Source of the DNA: Rhodosorus marinus | Lineage: Eukaryota > Rhodophyta > Stylonematophyceae > Stylonematales > Stylonemataceae | Direction of reading: 5' to 3' | Length of the DNA: 64,000 bases | NCBI GenBank assembly: GCA_029953675.1 | Contig: JAMWBK010000003.1 | Location: forward strand, 3,100,001 to 3,164,000 | Shown here: piece by piece, positions 48,199 through 60,449 of the stretch | How positions within the stretch are numbered: the first letter of the stretch is position 1 | Layout: every line of letters starts with the position of its first letter | The notes under the pieces: generated by a model | Database searches by the model: none | What the model was told of the DNA's origin: nothing | What the model saw: the letters and a program-made list of their open reading frames with translations, nothing else | Position numbers and translations under genes: made by a program

Positions 48199-49257
48199 CT
48201 CTGTATAAATTGTTTTCCACCCACCAAACCAGACGTTGATCCGCACAGTCTAACCAAACTTCTTACCAAGCCTGCAAAGACTTATTCATATCAATCGCCC
48301 AATGGATCTCAAGCTCAAACACCTGCAGACTCTTGCAGGCCACGCGAACGTCGACTTGGCTGGGCATCGGGTTTCCAGTTCACCCCTACACGCGGGCAAA
48401 GACAGGTCGAAATTTCTATGCTTGAGTACATAGAATCATGTTGCTCTGATCTTAACAAGCAAGGAGTGTACTGCAATAGTTGCTCGCCACATTAAACCCC
48501 AAGATCTCAGTGAGCAAAAACTATGGTGATATAGGATTTTCTTGTTCGTCGATGTTTTGCTTATGAAAACGAATTTTTGGTTCAGAGCTTTTTCAGTCTG
48601 CTTATCAATCTCGATGGCAGCCGTCGTTGTAGACGGGGGAGGAGATGCATTGGTGTGTGCTGTTGAGGCCTGTCTTACTCTCGAGCATTAGCAGCAGGTT
48701 TAAATTCATCTCTTATTAGACGATCATCGCCATCGATATGAAGCCTGAACATCGATTTGTGAGTTACTTATCCCACTGCCTGACCTATGTGAACGGGTGA
48801 CGGCAGCCAAATCATTCGCTCAGAGACTGTATCTATATCAGTGCCCTCGGCTGTAAACTGAAAGCATAGGACATTCATGTTTGCCCCTCAAAACGCGTAA
48901 TCCCCTCTAAGGTCACCGTGGAGTGCCCACTTCACCACTACCAGATACCTTGTTTAGCTGAAGATTTATTGTGGCCAATGTGAGGGAAGCTAATTTTACA
49001 ACAAGGGAAACATCAGCCAACAAGCTGGGGTTGAGTGGAAAGAATGAAAATTTTGGAAGCCCTTCCGAGGGGAGTTGGAAAGGAGGATACCTAACGGTTC
49101 AGAGCGGTGAATAGATCGTGAGTTGGTTTGATGGAGGCTTCTTGGGCTTAGGAGAGCGAGGTAGTGAGCTTCTAGAATTGGACGAAGTTTCTGATTTGCT
49201 GATGATCTGAAGATCTCTCCTTTTGGAGTAGGTGTTCTTCGCATCGAAAGCGAAACG
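48199..49257. other. Divergent intergenic region
   Basis: About 1.1 kb between the divergent dehydratase and OST3/6 genes. A minus-strand GTAAGA donor-like site near 48270 could pair with the acceptor just before the dehydratase ATG, giving a 5'-UTR exon, but splicing it in does not extend the reading frame. No other feature is supported. Confidence 0.4.
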
Positions 49258-50431
49258 ATGAGGAGTTGGCATGTTTTGGCCCTTTTCGCCCTCTCTCTGG
49301 TCGTCCAGATCGATGGAGTTAAGTACAATTCTTTTGAGTCGGCCATGGTCCAGGAGAACAAGAAACTGGGTGGTCAGCTGATGAGGCTTCCGGTTCAGCT
49401 GTTCATGGACTACGTTGTTTCAGGAAAAGCTCATGAAAAGCTCAATGTCATAACGATCATGACTGCAGTGGGTGACTGCGAGCCTTGCAGGTGAGAAGAA
49501 AGGACAATCTTTCTAACAGAAAAGAATCGCCGATTTTTACTGACGCGATCACCGTCGGCGCAGGGATCAGGTTGCCAAGTTTGAAAACAGCGCAAAGTTG
49601 TTTCACAGACTTCACGGATTTGACTCCGGATTTCTGTTCGTTAACGTGGAGATCGATCCAAACCAAGCGCTCGATGGACAGGTCGCCGGCGCCCTCGGTT
49701 TGGAGTTTGTACCGATCGTGTACAATTTCAAGCCGACAAGGGGAGGAAATCGACCACAGATTCGAAAGGGCGATAGCGAGATGCTGCCCGTAGACGTTCC
49801 GCCAGACACTTCTGTTATCAATAGCTACATTGCTATGCAGACCAGCCGAGTGATGCCGTCAGTTATGAACGGTCCGATTCACATAGTTCCTATTCTCGTT
49901 GCGTACGAGTGGACAATCATCGCTGCGGTCATTGCAGTGCTAGCATTTTGTGCAAAGAGGGGATTGTATAGGGAAAAGAATTTCTGGATGGTCATCGTAT
50001 TTATAGTGTTCTGTTTCTCCATTTCTGGAGGGCACTACGACTTGATTCAATCCGCTCCACTTCTCGTCTTCTCCAACGGAGTACCGTTGCCCGTTTCCCT
50101 TGAAAACCAGAGGAACCAGTTTGTCTTGGAAGGGTTGCTGTGGTGCTCGTTCGTAGGAGTCGTTTCAATTTTGATGTTATCGCTCAGAGACGTTGCGGTT
50201 CAGGAATCTGTTACCCGACAACACGTAAGCATCATCCCCGTTTCGCTTATCTTCTGTGGACAGATCTATCGACAAAAAAAAGAAAACATTCTCTAAATTC
50301 GCTTGTGGGTTTTGTTGTCATCCCAGGTGCTGTGGTGTATAAGTATGGTCGCAACTATGTATGCCATCTTTGGGATTACGAGCAGAGTGTTTTCAGTTAA
50401 GACTCCTGGCTACCTGAAATATGCTCAGTAG
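49258..50431 (+). CDS. OST3/OST6-type oligosaccharyltransferase subunit
   Basis: OST3/6 (TUSC3/MagT1) are thioredoxin-like ER subunits that hold substrate cysteines near oligosaccharyltransferase. A signal peptide (LALFALSLVVQIDG) precedes a lumenal domain with redox motif CEPC, completed across an intron (TGCAG|GTGAGA...GCGCAG|GGATCAG). Blocks FLFVNVEIDPNQ and LEFVPIVYNF follow, then four membrane segments: WTIIAAVIAVLAF, FWMVIVFIVFCFSISGGHYD, a third near LEGLLWCSFVGVVSILML, and a fourth in the last exon. That exon (CAC|GTAAGC...CCCAG|GTGCTG) ends in FSVKTPGYLKYAQ, the typical family tail. The stop TAG is at 50429. It converges with TRM61, about 240 nt away. Confidence 0.92.
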
Positions 50432-50668
50432 TTCCATCGCTGCTCCGCAACGGAGCAAGGCATCCTCAGTTGTGTCCAACGGAGCGAAAGACTTTTCGGG
50501 GAGGTACACCATTGAGGGGGAAAGATGGGTTCACTCGAAAAGACCTAGAAACCGAAGAACCAAGGCTAGGTTGAGAGTCGATCGACATTGCCGTAGCGTT
50601 TCAATTTATTTCTAAGACCGGGTATAATGCACAATCTGGGAGCGAGGCATTCTGACCTGGTCCAGTCG

Positions 50669-51816
50669 TCAGTCTTTGCCACCCGGTTTGTCACCACCTT
50701 CCGATTGCACTTTGGCATCGCTGGGCTTGGGTTTATTCTCTAACCTTCTGGCAAAAGTTAAATAACTTGTATGAGTCATGATCTCCCTGTACGGTCGTGA
50801 TACGAGCTCCACGTCACACTTTTTTACGATGTCGTCCTTGTCCGGTATCCCACTTCTCTCTCCGGCCTGGTTTCCTCGCCCTTCGCTCACGCGTTTACGC
50901 TTTCGCTCTTGCTCGGTCTCTGATTGCGAGTAGTCCTTTGACCTAGCCCGGAAAAGCACTCAGTAGAACAGTGAGCAACTGAGAAAATATCCCTATCTTA
51001 GAGAGCTTTTTGTGTGATGGATATTATTAGTGGAGAAGCATACCTCTTCTTTGTATCCCAGGTACGGAATCCAACCGTGCTCGTTTCAATTTCTGAAAAG
51101 TTGAGTTTTGAGAGTTCCTCGTAGGTTTGTTGTACTTGTTCTACACACGGAGAGAACGTCGCAAGCACACCGTCAACTCTCAAGATCCTCTCCGCTTCAG
51201 CGGCGACATCCCATACGGCCGGCAGATCGAGGAACACTGCATCGACTGAACTCTCGGGGATTCCTTTAAATCCCTCCGTGCCAACATTTCGATGTGTCAC
51301 GGTTATGTAATCAGATATTCCAAGCTTTTCGAAGTCTTCGGTGGCTTTTTTTGCTCGATCCTCGTGAATTTCGAAGCTCACTACTCTTCCGGTGGGAGCG
51401 ACGGCCCTTGCCAAGGAGGCGGTCATAGATCCAGAGCCTGTTCCTGCTTCGACCACAATAGATCCAGGTCTTAAGTCCATTTCCGCGGTGATCACAGCAA
51501 TATCATGAGTGTAGACGATCTGCGTTCTGTGAGAAAGACTTAGGGTCCATAGTTCCGGTGTTGGGCGTAACACGATCACGAACCCAGCACCAGTTGCAAC
51601 TTTGCCTGACGCAGTAATCCATCGTCTCCCAGCGTTTTTCCCCAGAAGATCGTCGTGATTAAAAATCCCGTAGCGATTATGAAAATTGCCATGCTTCTTC
51701 AGTTCAAGGTTCAACAGCTCGTCAAACCGAGAATGTACCACCACAATGTCACCACCATGGATCTCGGATGTCCCAATTCTCTCGTCGTTCCACGAGTTGA
51801 CCTCTTGACGAAACAT
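50669..51816 (-). CDS. TRM61: tRNA (adenine-58-N1)-methyltransferase catalytic subunit TRM61
   Basis: TRM61, with TRM6, methylates A58 of tRNA in the nucleus. The N-terminal beta domain is followed by the Rossmann fold: the AdoMet motif VVEAGTGSGSMTASLARAV, an acidic ribose-binding residue in VVSFEIHEDRA, and the catalytic-site motif VFLDLPAVWD. A second exon, joined near 50.94-51.04 kb, holds a basic Lys/Arg/Glu-rich stretch and the C-terminal SYLTFARR block common to the family. The ATG at 51816 gives a normal start (MFRQEVNSW). The TRM6 partner is not in the window. Confidence 0.93.
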
Positions 51817-52732
51817 CGCCAGGATCCAAAGAGTTCTGGAACTTGTCTATATACAGAACAACTTTTTAAGTTCTCAAAGCACTCCCGTCCTCCTCATCCC
51901 TCTCCCAAGCCCTGCAGAAGCCTCTTTGCCGGACGTAGACACCTTGAGAACCGGACATTAGGTGTCAGAGTTGACTGGTCCAAGGCAGCAGCCGGGCGTT
52001 CTCTTTTCGAAATCTGGATCCTGTCGTCGCCTCTTTAGAATACCCAAGTCGTTCAGGAAACTGCCTCTCAAGAGACTGCTGAGAAACGGAGAAGGGATGA
52101 TACCGGTTTCGGTCACGGTTTGTTGGACTCGTTTCTTTTGGAGTCTCAAATGATATCCTCTATAATACTGAGAGTGTCGCATAAGGACTTCAGTTACGCT
52201 CTAGCAAGTGCTCTTCAGCTCGCCCCTCTTGGATAAGTTCTGGCAACATGTCGCGCTCAGAGCGACTCGGAGTGAATGCTTGGCTTGTCGGAATTGGAAC
52301 GGATGGCATGTGAAAAACACACATCTGCAGTACAAATATGGCAGGCTGATTCAGATGCGTAGAAGTGGCGATCTTGTTAACAGCTCTCGCGTGAATCTCA
52401 TTCGCGAAGAAAATCTTAATGATAGTTGCACGGGGCTGCAGTAGTCTCCTTTTGGACACTCAAACACTGCTACCGTGAAAGAGCATGTCTCCACTCGGCA
52501 ACACGTAGCTATACAGACGAACGCGAAGTAGTATAGCCCACTTCCCATGCGTTTCATTCTCACCGCAAGAGATTTTCAAGCAACCATTAGATATCTCTCC
52601 GCCTTTTGTTTATCGCACAAGTATTTATTCACAGGTATTGAGTATATGTGCATATCAACGAGCTTTGATGACTCTTGGACGGCAGCAGCAGCACCTTCCA
52701 GTAAAACGTTAATATAGTCAGAGTACTGGTGC
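51817..52732. other. Intergenic region between HRQ1 and TRM61
   Basis: About 0.9 kb downstream of HRQ1 and upstream of TRM61, both on the minus strand. Several frames of 60-90 codons are present, none with a recognisable domain. TRM61 promoter elements probably lie near 51.85-52.1 kb. Confidence 0.4.
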
Positions 52733-55700
52733 TCAATTTTCCTTCTTTCCGGTTTGATCCATGAACACTGGCAGGTGGTCCTTAGGGTGTAGACAAACTT
52801 TCATGATACTGATAGCAGCTTTCTTGTCCAAGTTCTCGTTATAGTATCCACAACGTGTAATCTGTTAAGAAATGACAGGGCGAGAAGGTCGTGAGTGACA
52901 GCTTCGAACCTAGCCATTGTGCAGATTCTGGCCTCTTACCTGGATGCAGGATGGACAGCCTTCCTGGGTATTGCCGCATTCGCAAGTTTCCAGACGTTCC
53001 AGGGCGTAAACGAGTATCGACTCAATGTGCTTGGAGTATATCTCTCGAACAAGTCCGACACCGGAAGGAATGGTCTCATGGAGGAAGATCTGAGGTCGGC
53101 CAGTGCCGTCATGCAAGGAGACAGTCCAACCCGAAAGGTCTGACGACTCTAGCAACAGGAAAAGATGAGCAAGCGACTGAAGAAGATGCTCAATTGCGTG
53201 CAATCCGGCGAAGAACGAATCTTCGCTAAGCTCAGGGAAGTTCGTCATGGGAGGAATATCGATCCAGAGCGCAGAGGTCGTGTACTCAAGCGGCGGAAGG
53301 TCCAGCTTGACTTTGTCAAGATTCTGGCCGCACAGGATATTCACTTTCAGGTACGCATACACTGTTGTCGTCACATCCACCACGCCATGGTGAACCCGCA
53401 GAATACTATCTGGAAGCTTGCTGCTCCCCGCGACTGGAATTTCTCGGAACTCAGCCTCGGAAATGATCTTCACCCTCGTCTTGTCAAGGATTGACGTATA
53501 GTAGCCTGGATTATCCGAGACCTGCACCACAGTCGCGGTGCCCTCATCATAATCCAACTCCTTAACCATGTAAGTTCTGCCAGAGTTCAAGTAGACAGCC
53601 CCCGGATGCACGAAGAACATGGCTTTGCTCGATTCAATCTGCTCTAAAACATCGCCGGAGCGTTGAACCTTAACAGTGATTTGATTATCATCGATGAACC
53701 TTATAGAAAAGTTACGTTCCATTTTCTTTCCACTTGCAGTCAAACGAAACGTTCCTCCGTCCTCCATTTCCATTTCCCCGGAGTAGACGAGGTTCATCAC
53801 TTCCTCTATTCCAGGTCCACCAAAGAACTCCAGAATGTCCTCCTGGGAATAGCATGATTTTTCTGCGACCGCGCATACAAGGTGCTTCCGAAGCAGAACG
53901 TTGTTCGCAGGATCGATTGTCACAGCTTCCGGCAGCTCACGAAATAGGTGATCTGCGTGCTTCCCGTAATGTTGATCAAGGGGAGAATCCATTAAGACCA
54001 GAACGGATATAGAAGCCTCCTTGCGCGGCACTCTGCCAGCCCTGCCGATCTGTTGTCGAAGTGCAGAAATCGAGCCAGGAAACCCCAAGTGGACGGAAGT
54101 CTCCAAGTCTCCGACATCGATTCCGAGCTCCAGAGCATTCGTAGAAACGACAGCTTGGATTGAACCCGTTTTTAATGCAGATTCAATTTTTCGGCGCTCT
54201 GTTTTCAGGTACCCGCCTCTGTAGGAGCGGATCTGAGATCGCAGATGCGAAAGGCCCTTGCCATCGAGAAGCTCCAGCACCGTTTTCGTCGTAATCTCCA
54301 CGAGCTTTCTAGATGCTGAGAATGCAATGACTCTTTTATCCGCTGACATGAAGTGTCCAATAATTCGCGCGGTCTGGAACATGGAAGATCGGCGTATGCT
54401 TTTCGATCCTTTGACCTCGGCCTTTTTCCTCCAGCCGGTTTCGTCCTCCTCCTCTTCTTCCGCCCCTTGTTTCAGTGGAGGGTTCCAAATTAGTATGGTC
54501 CGTGCCGCCTTCGCGGACCCGTCTTTATCTACCGTGTGTATCGAGCTCCGCCCGCAGAGACGCTCAACATGCTCCTTCGCATTCGACACTGTTGCTGAGC
54601 AGAAGGTCATTCGAACGTTGGTATTGTATTCTCTTTTGCATAGCGACAGTAGTCTTCGCATCACCATCGCACAATGTATACCGAAAGCTCCTTTGTACAC
54701 ATGAGCTTCGTCAATCACAACCAGCCGAAGCCCGGAAAGGAACCTCTTCCATTCTCTGTGCTTCGGGAGCACAGTCACGTGGAGTATATCTGGATTCGTA
54801 ACGATCAATCTGGCCTTTTCCCTAACTAGCTTCCTCTGGTAGCCGTATTCCACATCTCCATCGAATGGTTGCACTTCATCGGCCTCCAACAGCTTGCTTT
54901 TCACGAAGAACTCCGCCGCAGCCTGCAGCTGGTCTCGTGCCAGAGCCTTCGTGGGGAATATGTACAAGGCGGTGGCATTCGAATCCGATGCAAAGTACTC
55001 TCCCGCAGCGATATTGTAACAGAGCGATTTCCCGGACGCCGTTGCAGTCGCGAGCATCACGTCCATGTCGAGTCGGAGCAAATGGTCAACGGCCTCCGCC
55101 TGATGCTTGTAAAATTTGTGCTTTTCAATGCCCAGAGCTCGACATCCTTCAACGACCTTCGGGTGAAGATCATACTTAAGCTCACCGTATACCGGTGGAG
55201 CCCGATTCTCAACTTCCATGTGAACCACCTGATCTTTATACCAATCGGTCTGTACCAGCGATTGAAGCGTTCCACTCCGTGCAGCCACCATTGATCTGGT
55301 ATCACCGGGCTCCGCACCCTGGACAAGTGATTCCTCATGTAAAGCTACTTCTGGGATATCAGGTGCGTTAAGTGAAATCTGCGAGCTCCAACTAGTGCGG
55401 TCATCGGGTTGATGTTCCTCGTTCAACCATGACATGTACTCCTTAAACTCGCAGCTTAGATAATCGTACAGACGAGTTTCAAAGTTCTTGTTGAGTTTCC
55501 CGATCTCTTGCGCGACTCTCGCTATTCCCAAACTGCGCTTCTTCGAGTGGTCGTGATTGAGACTCAAGCTTACAGATAGTTCTCGCTGCGAATTTCCGTG
55601 CTCGTCCTGGACCAGCTGCAGTCTGAGTTTAACCTGAAGAGAAAGAAGAGGTGGCCATTGTGAGTCCCGTTGGTGCATTCCTTCTGTTTCACTGCAACGA

Positions 55701-56091
55701 CGACGAGAGCCAGTGTGGGCAGTCCACGTACAGACTCTGGATCGACGGTCGCGAGTTGACGAAGATGTCTTTCTGTGAATTCTCTTCCTCCCAATTGGTT
55801 TTCTACAGTCGCCTTTAGCGTTTTCAAGTTTGTGGGAATGCCTCGCCGCTGCAATAGAGCGGACACCGTTGCCACCGCCCCATGGATCGCGATTAAATCC
55901 GTGTACTTCACTGGCAGGGGTTTCTGAACAGGCGAGAATGCAGCAGGGCCGTGCTTAAGCGCGATGCCGTAGATAGCAAAACTTCATCAATGACCACAGC
56001 AAACACAAACCTTAGTAGGAGGGCCAGAAGCTAGCCTTTTGCTTGGTTGGCCCTTTTGCTTCCCTGAGTTGGTCCTTTTTCTCGCAGTCAT
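52733..56091 (-). CDS. HRQ1: HRQ1-type RecQ4-like DNA helicase
   Basis: HRQ1 is a 3'-5' superfamily 2 helicase of crosslink repair and telomere maintenance. The first exon (MTARKRTNSGKQKGQP) joins to KPLPVKYTDLIAIHGAVATV across an intron at about 55917-56014. The core shows HQAEAVDHLL, motif I ATATASGKS, FPTKALARDQL, motif II IDEAHVYKG, motif III CSATVSNAKEH, then helicase-C SYRGGYLKTERR, STNALELGIDVG and RQQIGRAGR. The C-terminal zinc site is split by an intron: CECGNTQEGCPSCIQ|ITRCGYYNENLDKKAA. The last exon lies past the first apparent stop and ends at TGA 52733. An Asp/Glu-rich insert (EEEEEDE) sits between the helicase lobes. Confidence 0.94.
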
Positions 56092-57336
56092 TTCGTGTAC
56101 ATGATGCCAAAAAACCTTCAACTCCAATTTCGAGTCTACACCAGTTCTTTCCGTCTCTTAAGAACTCAGCAAAAATCCAAACCGGATGAAGCGAAGACTC
56201 ATCCAGTTCAGCTCGATGAACAACTGCACAAAACTTCGTATCATGCTTCTCTCGTTCCAGCTAAGATAATCCTTTCCAGGAGTCCTTTACCTCAAGGACC
56301 TTCAACAGGTCCAGACGCCTTCAGCGACTCTGAGCCGAACTTCGGAACCCCCTCAAAAACTGAGCCTGTTTTCCGCCACAGCATTCGCTCACATGAGATA
56401 CAATCCGATCCTATATAAACGAAAATAATTTCATAATTATGCCATTTTCAAACAAATTATTAATATTTTCAATATTATTGGAAATTATGTTTAAATAAAC
56501 AAACGCTTGAGGAATACTAACATTTAATTTAGGAGAGTTTGTAACGGCAGTTTATGGTGGAGGGTTGTGGCAAGAGTTCGAGAGTTCAGAGTTTATTGAC
56601 GTAAACTGCACATGTGCGCTATGATTGAGGCCTCCTCCGAATAGACAGAGCAGTCCGAGTGGAAATGGAATTATCAGCACTATTGTCCTAGGCTAGAGGT
56701 ACCTGCTCAATGCTTGAGCTGGACATGGTAGGAACCTGATTCGGTGATTGTGATAGAAAAAGACGGCGAACTACTGCAGTGGGATTGGAATGGTTTCAAT
56801 CCCTGCGGATGCCGCCGGCTCGAAGATTAGGGTCATTAGCTGGGATTAGAGTGCATGCACAAGTTTTTAGAATACGCGCACGAGTTTGTAATCGTCCTAC
56901 CCTACGAAGCTGTACTTGGTGCAGTTCATACGTTGCTGTACTTTCCAGTCCTAAAGAGATTCGTCCGCATCCTTCGGGTCTTCCTTCTGGCGCGTGTTGG
57001 GTGTTGGTGAACATGCACTCAGAAGCCTTCCACTTTGTATGTCGATTCCTTGCGTTGTCCTCTTCAAATAAGATTGACGTCGTTGATCGGTCGACGAATC
57101 TATCGTCTTCATGTCAAAGTTAAGCAGTTCAGCAGTTGGCATAGCGTCTGATCCAATGGTACATGTTGTGATTGACGGCTTTGAACATGTGGAGGTGTTC
57201 ACGTTAGTCTGGGGTAAATGTGCCGGATCCTAACGTCGATGGCGGAACTAGGGTTTCTTATCCGTTTATCCAACGGAGAGTGAAGGTAGGTAGGTGCTGA
57301 GGAGAGAATTGGGCTGTTGAAGAAAAAGAGAACGAA
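56092..57336. other. Divergent intergenic region upstream of HRQ1
   Basis: About 1.2 kb. AT-rich near 56410-56530. Frames such as 56095-56418 (plus) and 56779-57123 (plus) have no recognisable domain and lack coding features. No RNA gene was recognised. Confidence 0.4.
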
Positions 57337-57818
57337 ATGGGAAAACAATCTGATGTGATGAAGAGCAACGAACAAGAGAGTGGTGAGCGCTCATCTCATT
57401 TTGATGTGCAAACAGACAATTTCGAGTTCGAGGATGAAGAAGGAACGGCGATCGCCAGAGTGCAAAATCTGTAGGGTGTTCAGCTCCGGACTTGTATTTT
57501 CGCTTGACCTTATGTTTCGCTTGTTTTTACTGAGTTCGCTTTTTGACTACTGTTTTCAAACTGGTTAGCCTGGACGGTGCGAAAAAGTATGTACTACAAC
57601 CGATGCTCATCGGATTCTCAGCAGCGTTTGGAATGAGCGTTGGTAAGCTTCTAAACTCTAACTTCTTCCGGCGCTCCAGGAAGTTGCAAAATTGGAGCAA
57701 ACTGGTCCATTTCTTCCGATCGTCGCCTAATTCCCTTGGCTTTGCTTCTCGACTGCAGGGTATGCATTCTATGACTATACGCTATCATTGCTGAAGAGGA
57801 CAAAGGCGGAGACCTGAT
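57337..57818 (+). CDS. Small single-pass membrane protein, unknown function
   Basis: Two introns (CAAAATCT|GTAGGG...GTTAG|CCTGG and AGCGTTG|GTAAGC...TGCAG|GGTATG) join three exons in phase into an 88-residue protein ending at TGA 57816. The first 45 residues are strongly acidic (DNFEFEDEEGTA). Then come a short basic spot (GAKKY), a hydrophobic Gly-containing segment (PMLIGFSAAFGMSVGYAF) and a basic tail ending KRTKAET. This layout resembles tail-anchored mitochondrial outer-membrane or ER proteins such as small TOM subunits, but I see no diagnostic motif. The gene model is inferred from splice signals and composition. Confidence 0.5.
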
Positions 57819-58308
57819 AGTGGAGTACCAACTCGTAACGAAGGCTACGTCGTGGAAAACGACGAGCTGGTTTGTAACACATATCTCAACGAAGTTGGAG
57901 GACCAGATCCTGCGCTGGAATGTTCGATTTTTGGTTTAAGCAGTCTGCAACCGATTCGACCTCGTTCGTTTCCATGCCTCACGTGAGAGCAGAGGGTCAA
58001 GTCAAAGGTGCCGGTGCGCCCCGCAAGATCTCTAAATGAAAGTAAAGATCCAACTCAGCTGGTGACAAGCTTTCATGGGAGAACCCTATTCTCTCCGACA
58101 ATGATGACTTTCACATAATCGTGACCTCCGATCATTGGATGTTTCATTATGACCTTCGAGATACTCTGGACTTCTACTGCCGCTCGGAGTGAAGGTGCCA
58201 GGAGACGTTGCACGCGGAGCACCTGCAGAGGAAACCGTATCAGATATCCTGACTCTTTAGTGATTCCGGCTCAGTCCTACATAATCCAGTCTGGGGTTTC
58301 CTTGAGTA
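57819..58308. other. Convergent intergenic stretch
   Basis: About 0.5 kb between the 3' ends of the small membrane protein gene and the leucine-rich-repeat gene. No gene, repeat or RNA was recognised. Confidence 0.4.
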
Positions 58309-59370
58309 TTAAATAATGGAGCAGGAAAACGGCTTTATAATTCGTCGATTCCTGTAGTACTGGGCCACAGACATCTTCGCCCCGCGTTCATTGGCGGACG
58401 CTGGGCTGGCCTCGATCGCGCTGTCGTACGCAAGGTGCTCAAGCCGGAGCTCAGTAAAACCTGGGGGAATTGCGATAATGGAGCCATTGTTTGAGATGTC
58501 CAGCTTTTTCAGACTTGTCATCGTTCCCATTGTCACAGGCAGCTCTTTTAGTTCGTTGCCGGCAATGTAAATCTCCTCGAGACTAGTCAGCTCAGAGATT
58601 TCCTCAGGGATCTGCTTGAGATTGGTCCGGCTCAGGTCGAGCCGTCGAAGCGATTTCAGCCGAGTCACTATGTTCGGAAAATCACCAAAGTCGTTCATCA
58701 TGAGGGCAAGCGACCTGAGCTGCTCGAGATTTTCGAGTTCTTCGTGAAGCAGTTCAATTTGGCACGATGCAAGACCAAGGCTCTTCAGGCTCCTAAGCTC
58801 AGTGATGATAGTGGGGAGTTGAGGTCCGAGTGGGTTCCCGGAGAGAAAAAGTTCTTCTAGTTCGAGCCGCCCAACGGTAGCCGGGAGCGATGTCAGTTTG
58901 TTTCGCGCCGCAGATAGGGAGCGGAGACGAGGGAAGGCCTTTGAAAAGTTTTCAGGCAGCGCCTGGATGCAGTTGCCCGAGATATCCAGGCTGAGCAAGT
59001 TTGGAAACTCCGAATCACACAGCGTATCAATAAGGCCATTCTCCTCGCGATTATTATTTGCCAGAGTCAGCTCCTTCAGGTTGTGAAGTCTTAGAACCGT
59101 GCGCGGCACTCTACCGAAACGATTGTCGCTCAAGTCAAGTTTGGAAACTGACTCGGGAAAAATACCTTCCGCAATGTGTTGCTCCTGAAGTCCATTTGAG
59201 GATGCAAGGACGCAATCAACATCCTCTCGGCCGGGGATTCCCAAAGCCTCCCTCAGAAACTCGCTAAATCCAATCCCAAGATCAAGCTCGCTCACATCCA
59301 AACTCCCATGACGAAATTCTCCAAACTCTTTCTCCTTTCTCTTCAACGCTTCTATGAAGGTCTCGCTCAT
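58309..59370 (-). CDS. Leucine-rich-repeat protein with possible C-terminal CAAX box
   Basis: An intronless 353-residue protein. After about 60 residues, some ten leucine-rich repeats of 22-24 residues follow the pattern LxxLxLxxNxLxxLP (for example SKLDLSDNRFGRVPRTV, LEEIYIAGNELKELPVTM, LKKLDISNNGSIIAIPPG). They resemble the SHOC2/Ras-suppressor and plant PIRL class of intracellular LRRs, which act as scaffolds. No signal peptide, kinase or membrane segment is present. The last four residues, CSII, fit a C-a-a-X prenylation site preceded by basic residues (RNRRIIKPF). The ATG at 59370 is the first in frame. The exact partner is unknown. Confidence 0.85.
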   Translation of the reverse strand: MSETFIEALKRKEKEFGEFRHGSLDVSELDLGIGFSEFLREALGIPGREDVDCVLASSNGLQEQHIAEGIFPESVSKLDLSDNRFGRVPRTVLRLHNLKELTLANNNREENGLIDTLCDSEFPNLLSLDISGNCIQALPENFSKAFPRLRSLSAARNKLTSLPATVGRLELEELFLSGNPLGPQLPTIITELRSLKSLGLASCQIELLHEELENLEQLRSLALMMNDFGDFPNIVTRLKSLRRLDLSRTNLKQIPEEISELTSLEEIYIAGNELKELPVTMGTMTSLKKLDISNNGSIIAIPPGFTELRLEHLAYDSAIEASPASANERGAKMSVAQYYRNRRIIKPFSCSII

Positions 59371-60449
59371 TCAGACCTTAAAACGCCCTCCACTCTGTTC
59401 CAAGTTTCACTAAGAAGGGTTTACCAATGCCTCACGATTCTACTCGCGCCAAAAAGAAAACCGAATAGTGCAGAATTACTGGATCTCAAAATGTCCCTAC
59501 TGCTGAGTCTTCATCTAGCCAGACTTATCCCCTAAAAAGACGAATACACAAAAATGGGAATCTGGAACTTCACCGTCCAGCGCACCCTCAAGAGCTCCTT
59601 CAATAGACGACTATAAAAAACAGATGATTCCGTACGCATGTTGGGCGATTGGCACTTCTGTTGTTGGCTTGCGATCGCTGGTTGATCGATCTCCGCTATC
59701 TACAATTCAAAAGTGTAGAGTATAGAGCGACGTGTCTTTCCTGATGCTAGGTCCGCCTGAGGTCTTGGGAAGGCGAGTTACGCGACCGTACATAAGTTTG
59801 AGGATGGTTCGTGGTCTCCCAGGGGGAAAGGTGGGTCCCAGATGGGATATGCGCTGCCATGAACTCTCGAGACCCGAAGAGGGTGTTCGGGATTACGTTA
59901 CGGATAGAAAGAGTGGATCATGTCTCTCGGTTTCCTGGCCTCTATTCCCATGATGATCGATGTTCCCGCGTTGCAAAAGACGATTCCACAACACGTGTCC
60001 CCCACCTGCATATATTGCATATACTGGCACCACTCGACATGTTAAGCCTTGTGAGATCACCTTTAGTTCTGGCTCTCGAGCGGCGACAATTTGAGCACTA
60101 GGAGCTGCAAAAAAGTCATGATTCATATGTTCGAGGCTGAAAGTGGTTAAATACTCTGCCGTCAACATCCAACGTCGTGAATGCGAGTCGCGAGTGTCCC
60201 ACAAGGGCTTGGCGCTCGATGTTGGTGGTGGAACTTTAATGGTTACCAGGGCGGCGCTAGCCGATGAAACAACTTGTTTGGGGTATCTCAAGCTTCAGAT
60301 CTGATACTTGCATGTTGTAGGTTTCGTAATGCATTTGAGAGGCAATTTGTACTCGATTTGCTGTGTTTAGAGGAATGGATCAGTGAGGTGAACAGGGTTT
60401 TGACATGACTTCGGCGATGTAAATGTATGCGATGTATTGGTTTTGAAGG
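59371..60449. other. Divergent intergenic region
   Basis: About 1.1 kb between the divergent LRR and GH13-like genes, near neutral in composition. A minus-strand frame at 59893-60291 has no recognisable domain. It probably holds both promoters. Confidence 0.4.

Noticed and set aside
52910-52912. End of HRQ1 at the first stop after CPSCIQ.
   Set aside because: CAG|GTAAGA is a donor, and the next exon supplies the expected RCG...NENLDKKAA end of the zinc region, with the stop at 52733.
52895-55294. Several plus-strand frames of 80-150 codons over HRQ1.
   Set aside because: They are antisense shadows of a long, conserved helicase exon with no recognisable motif of their own.
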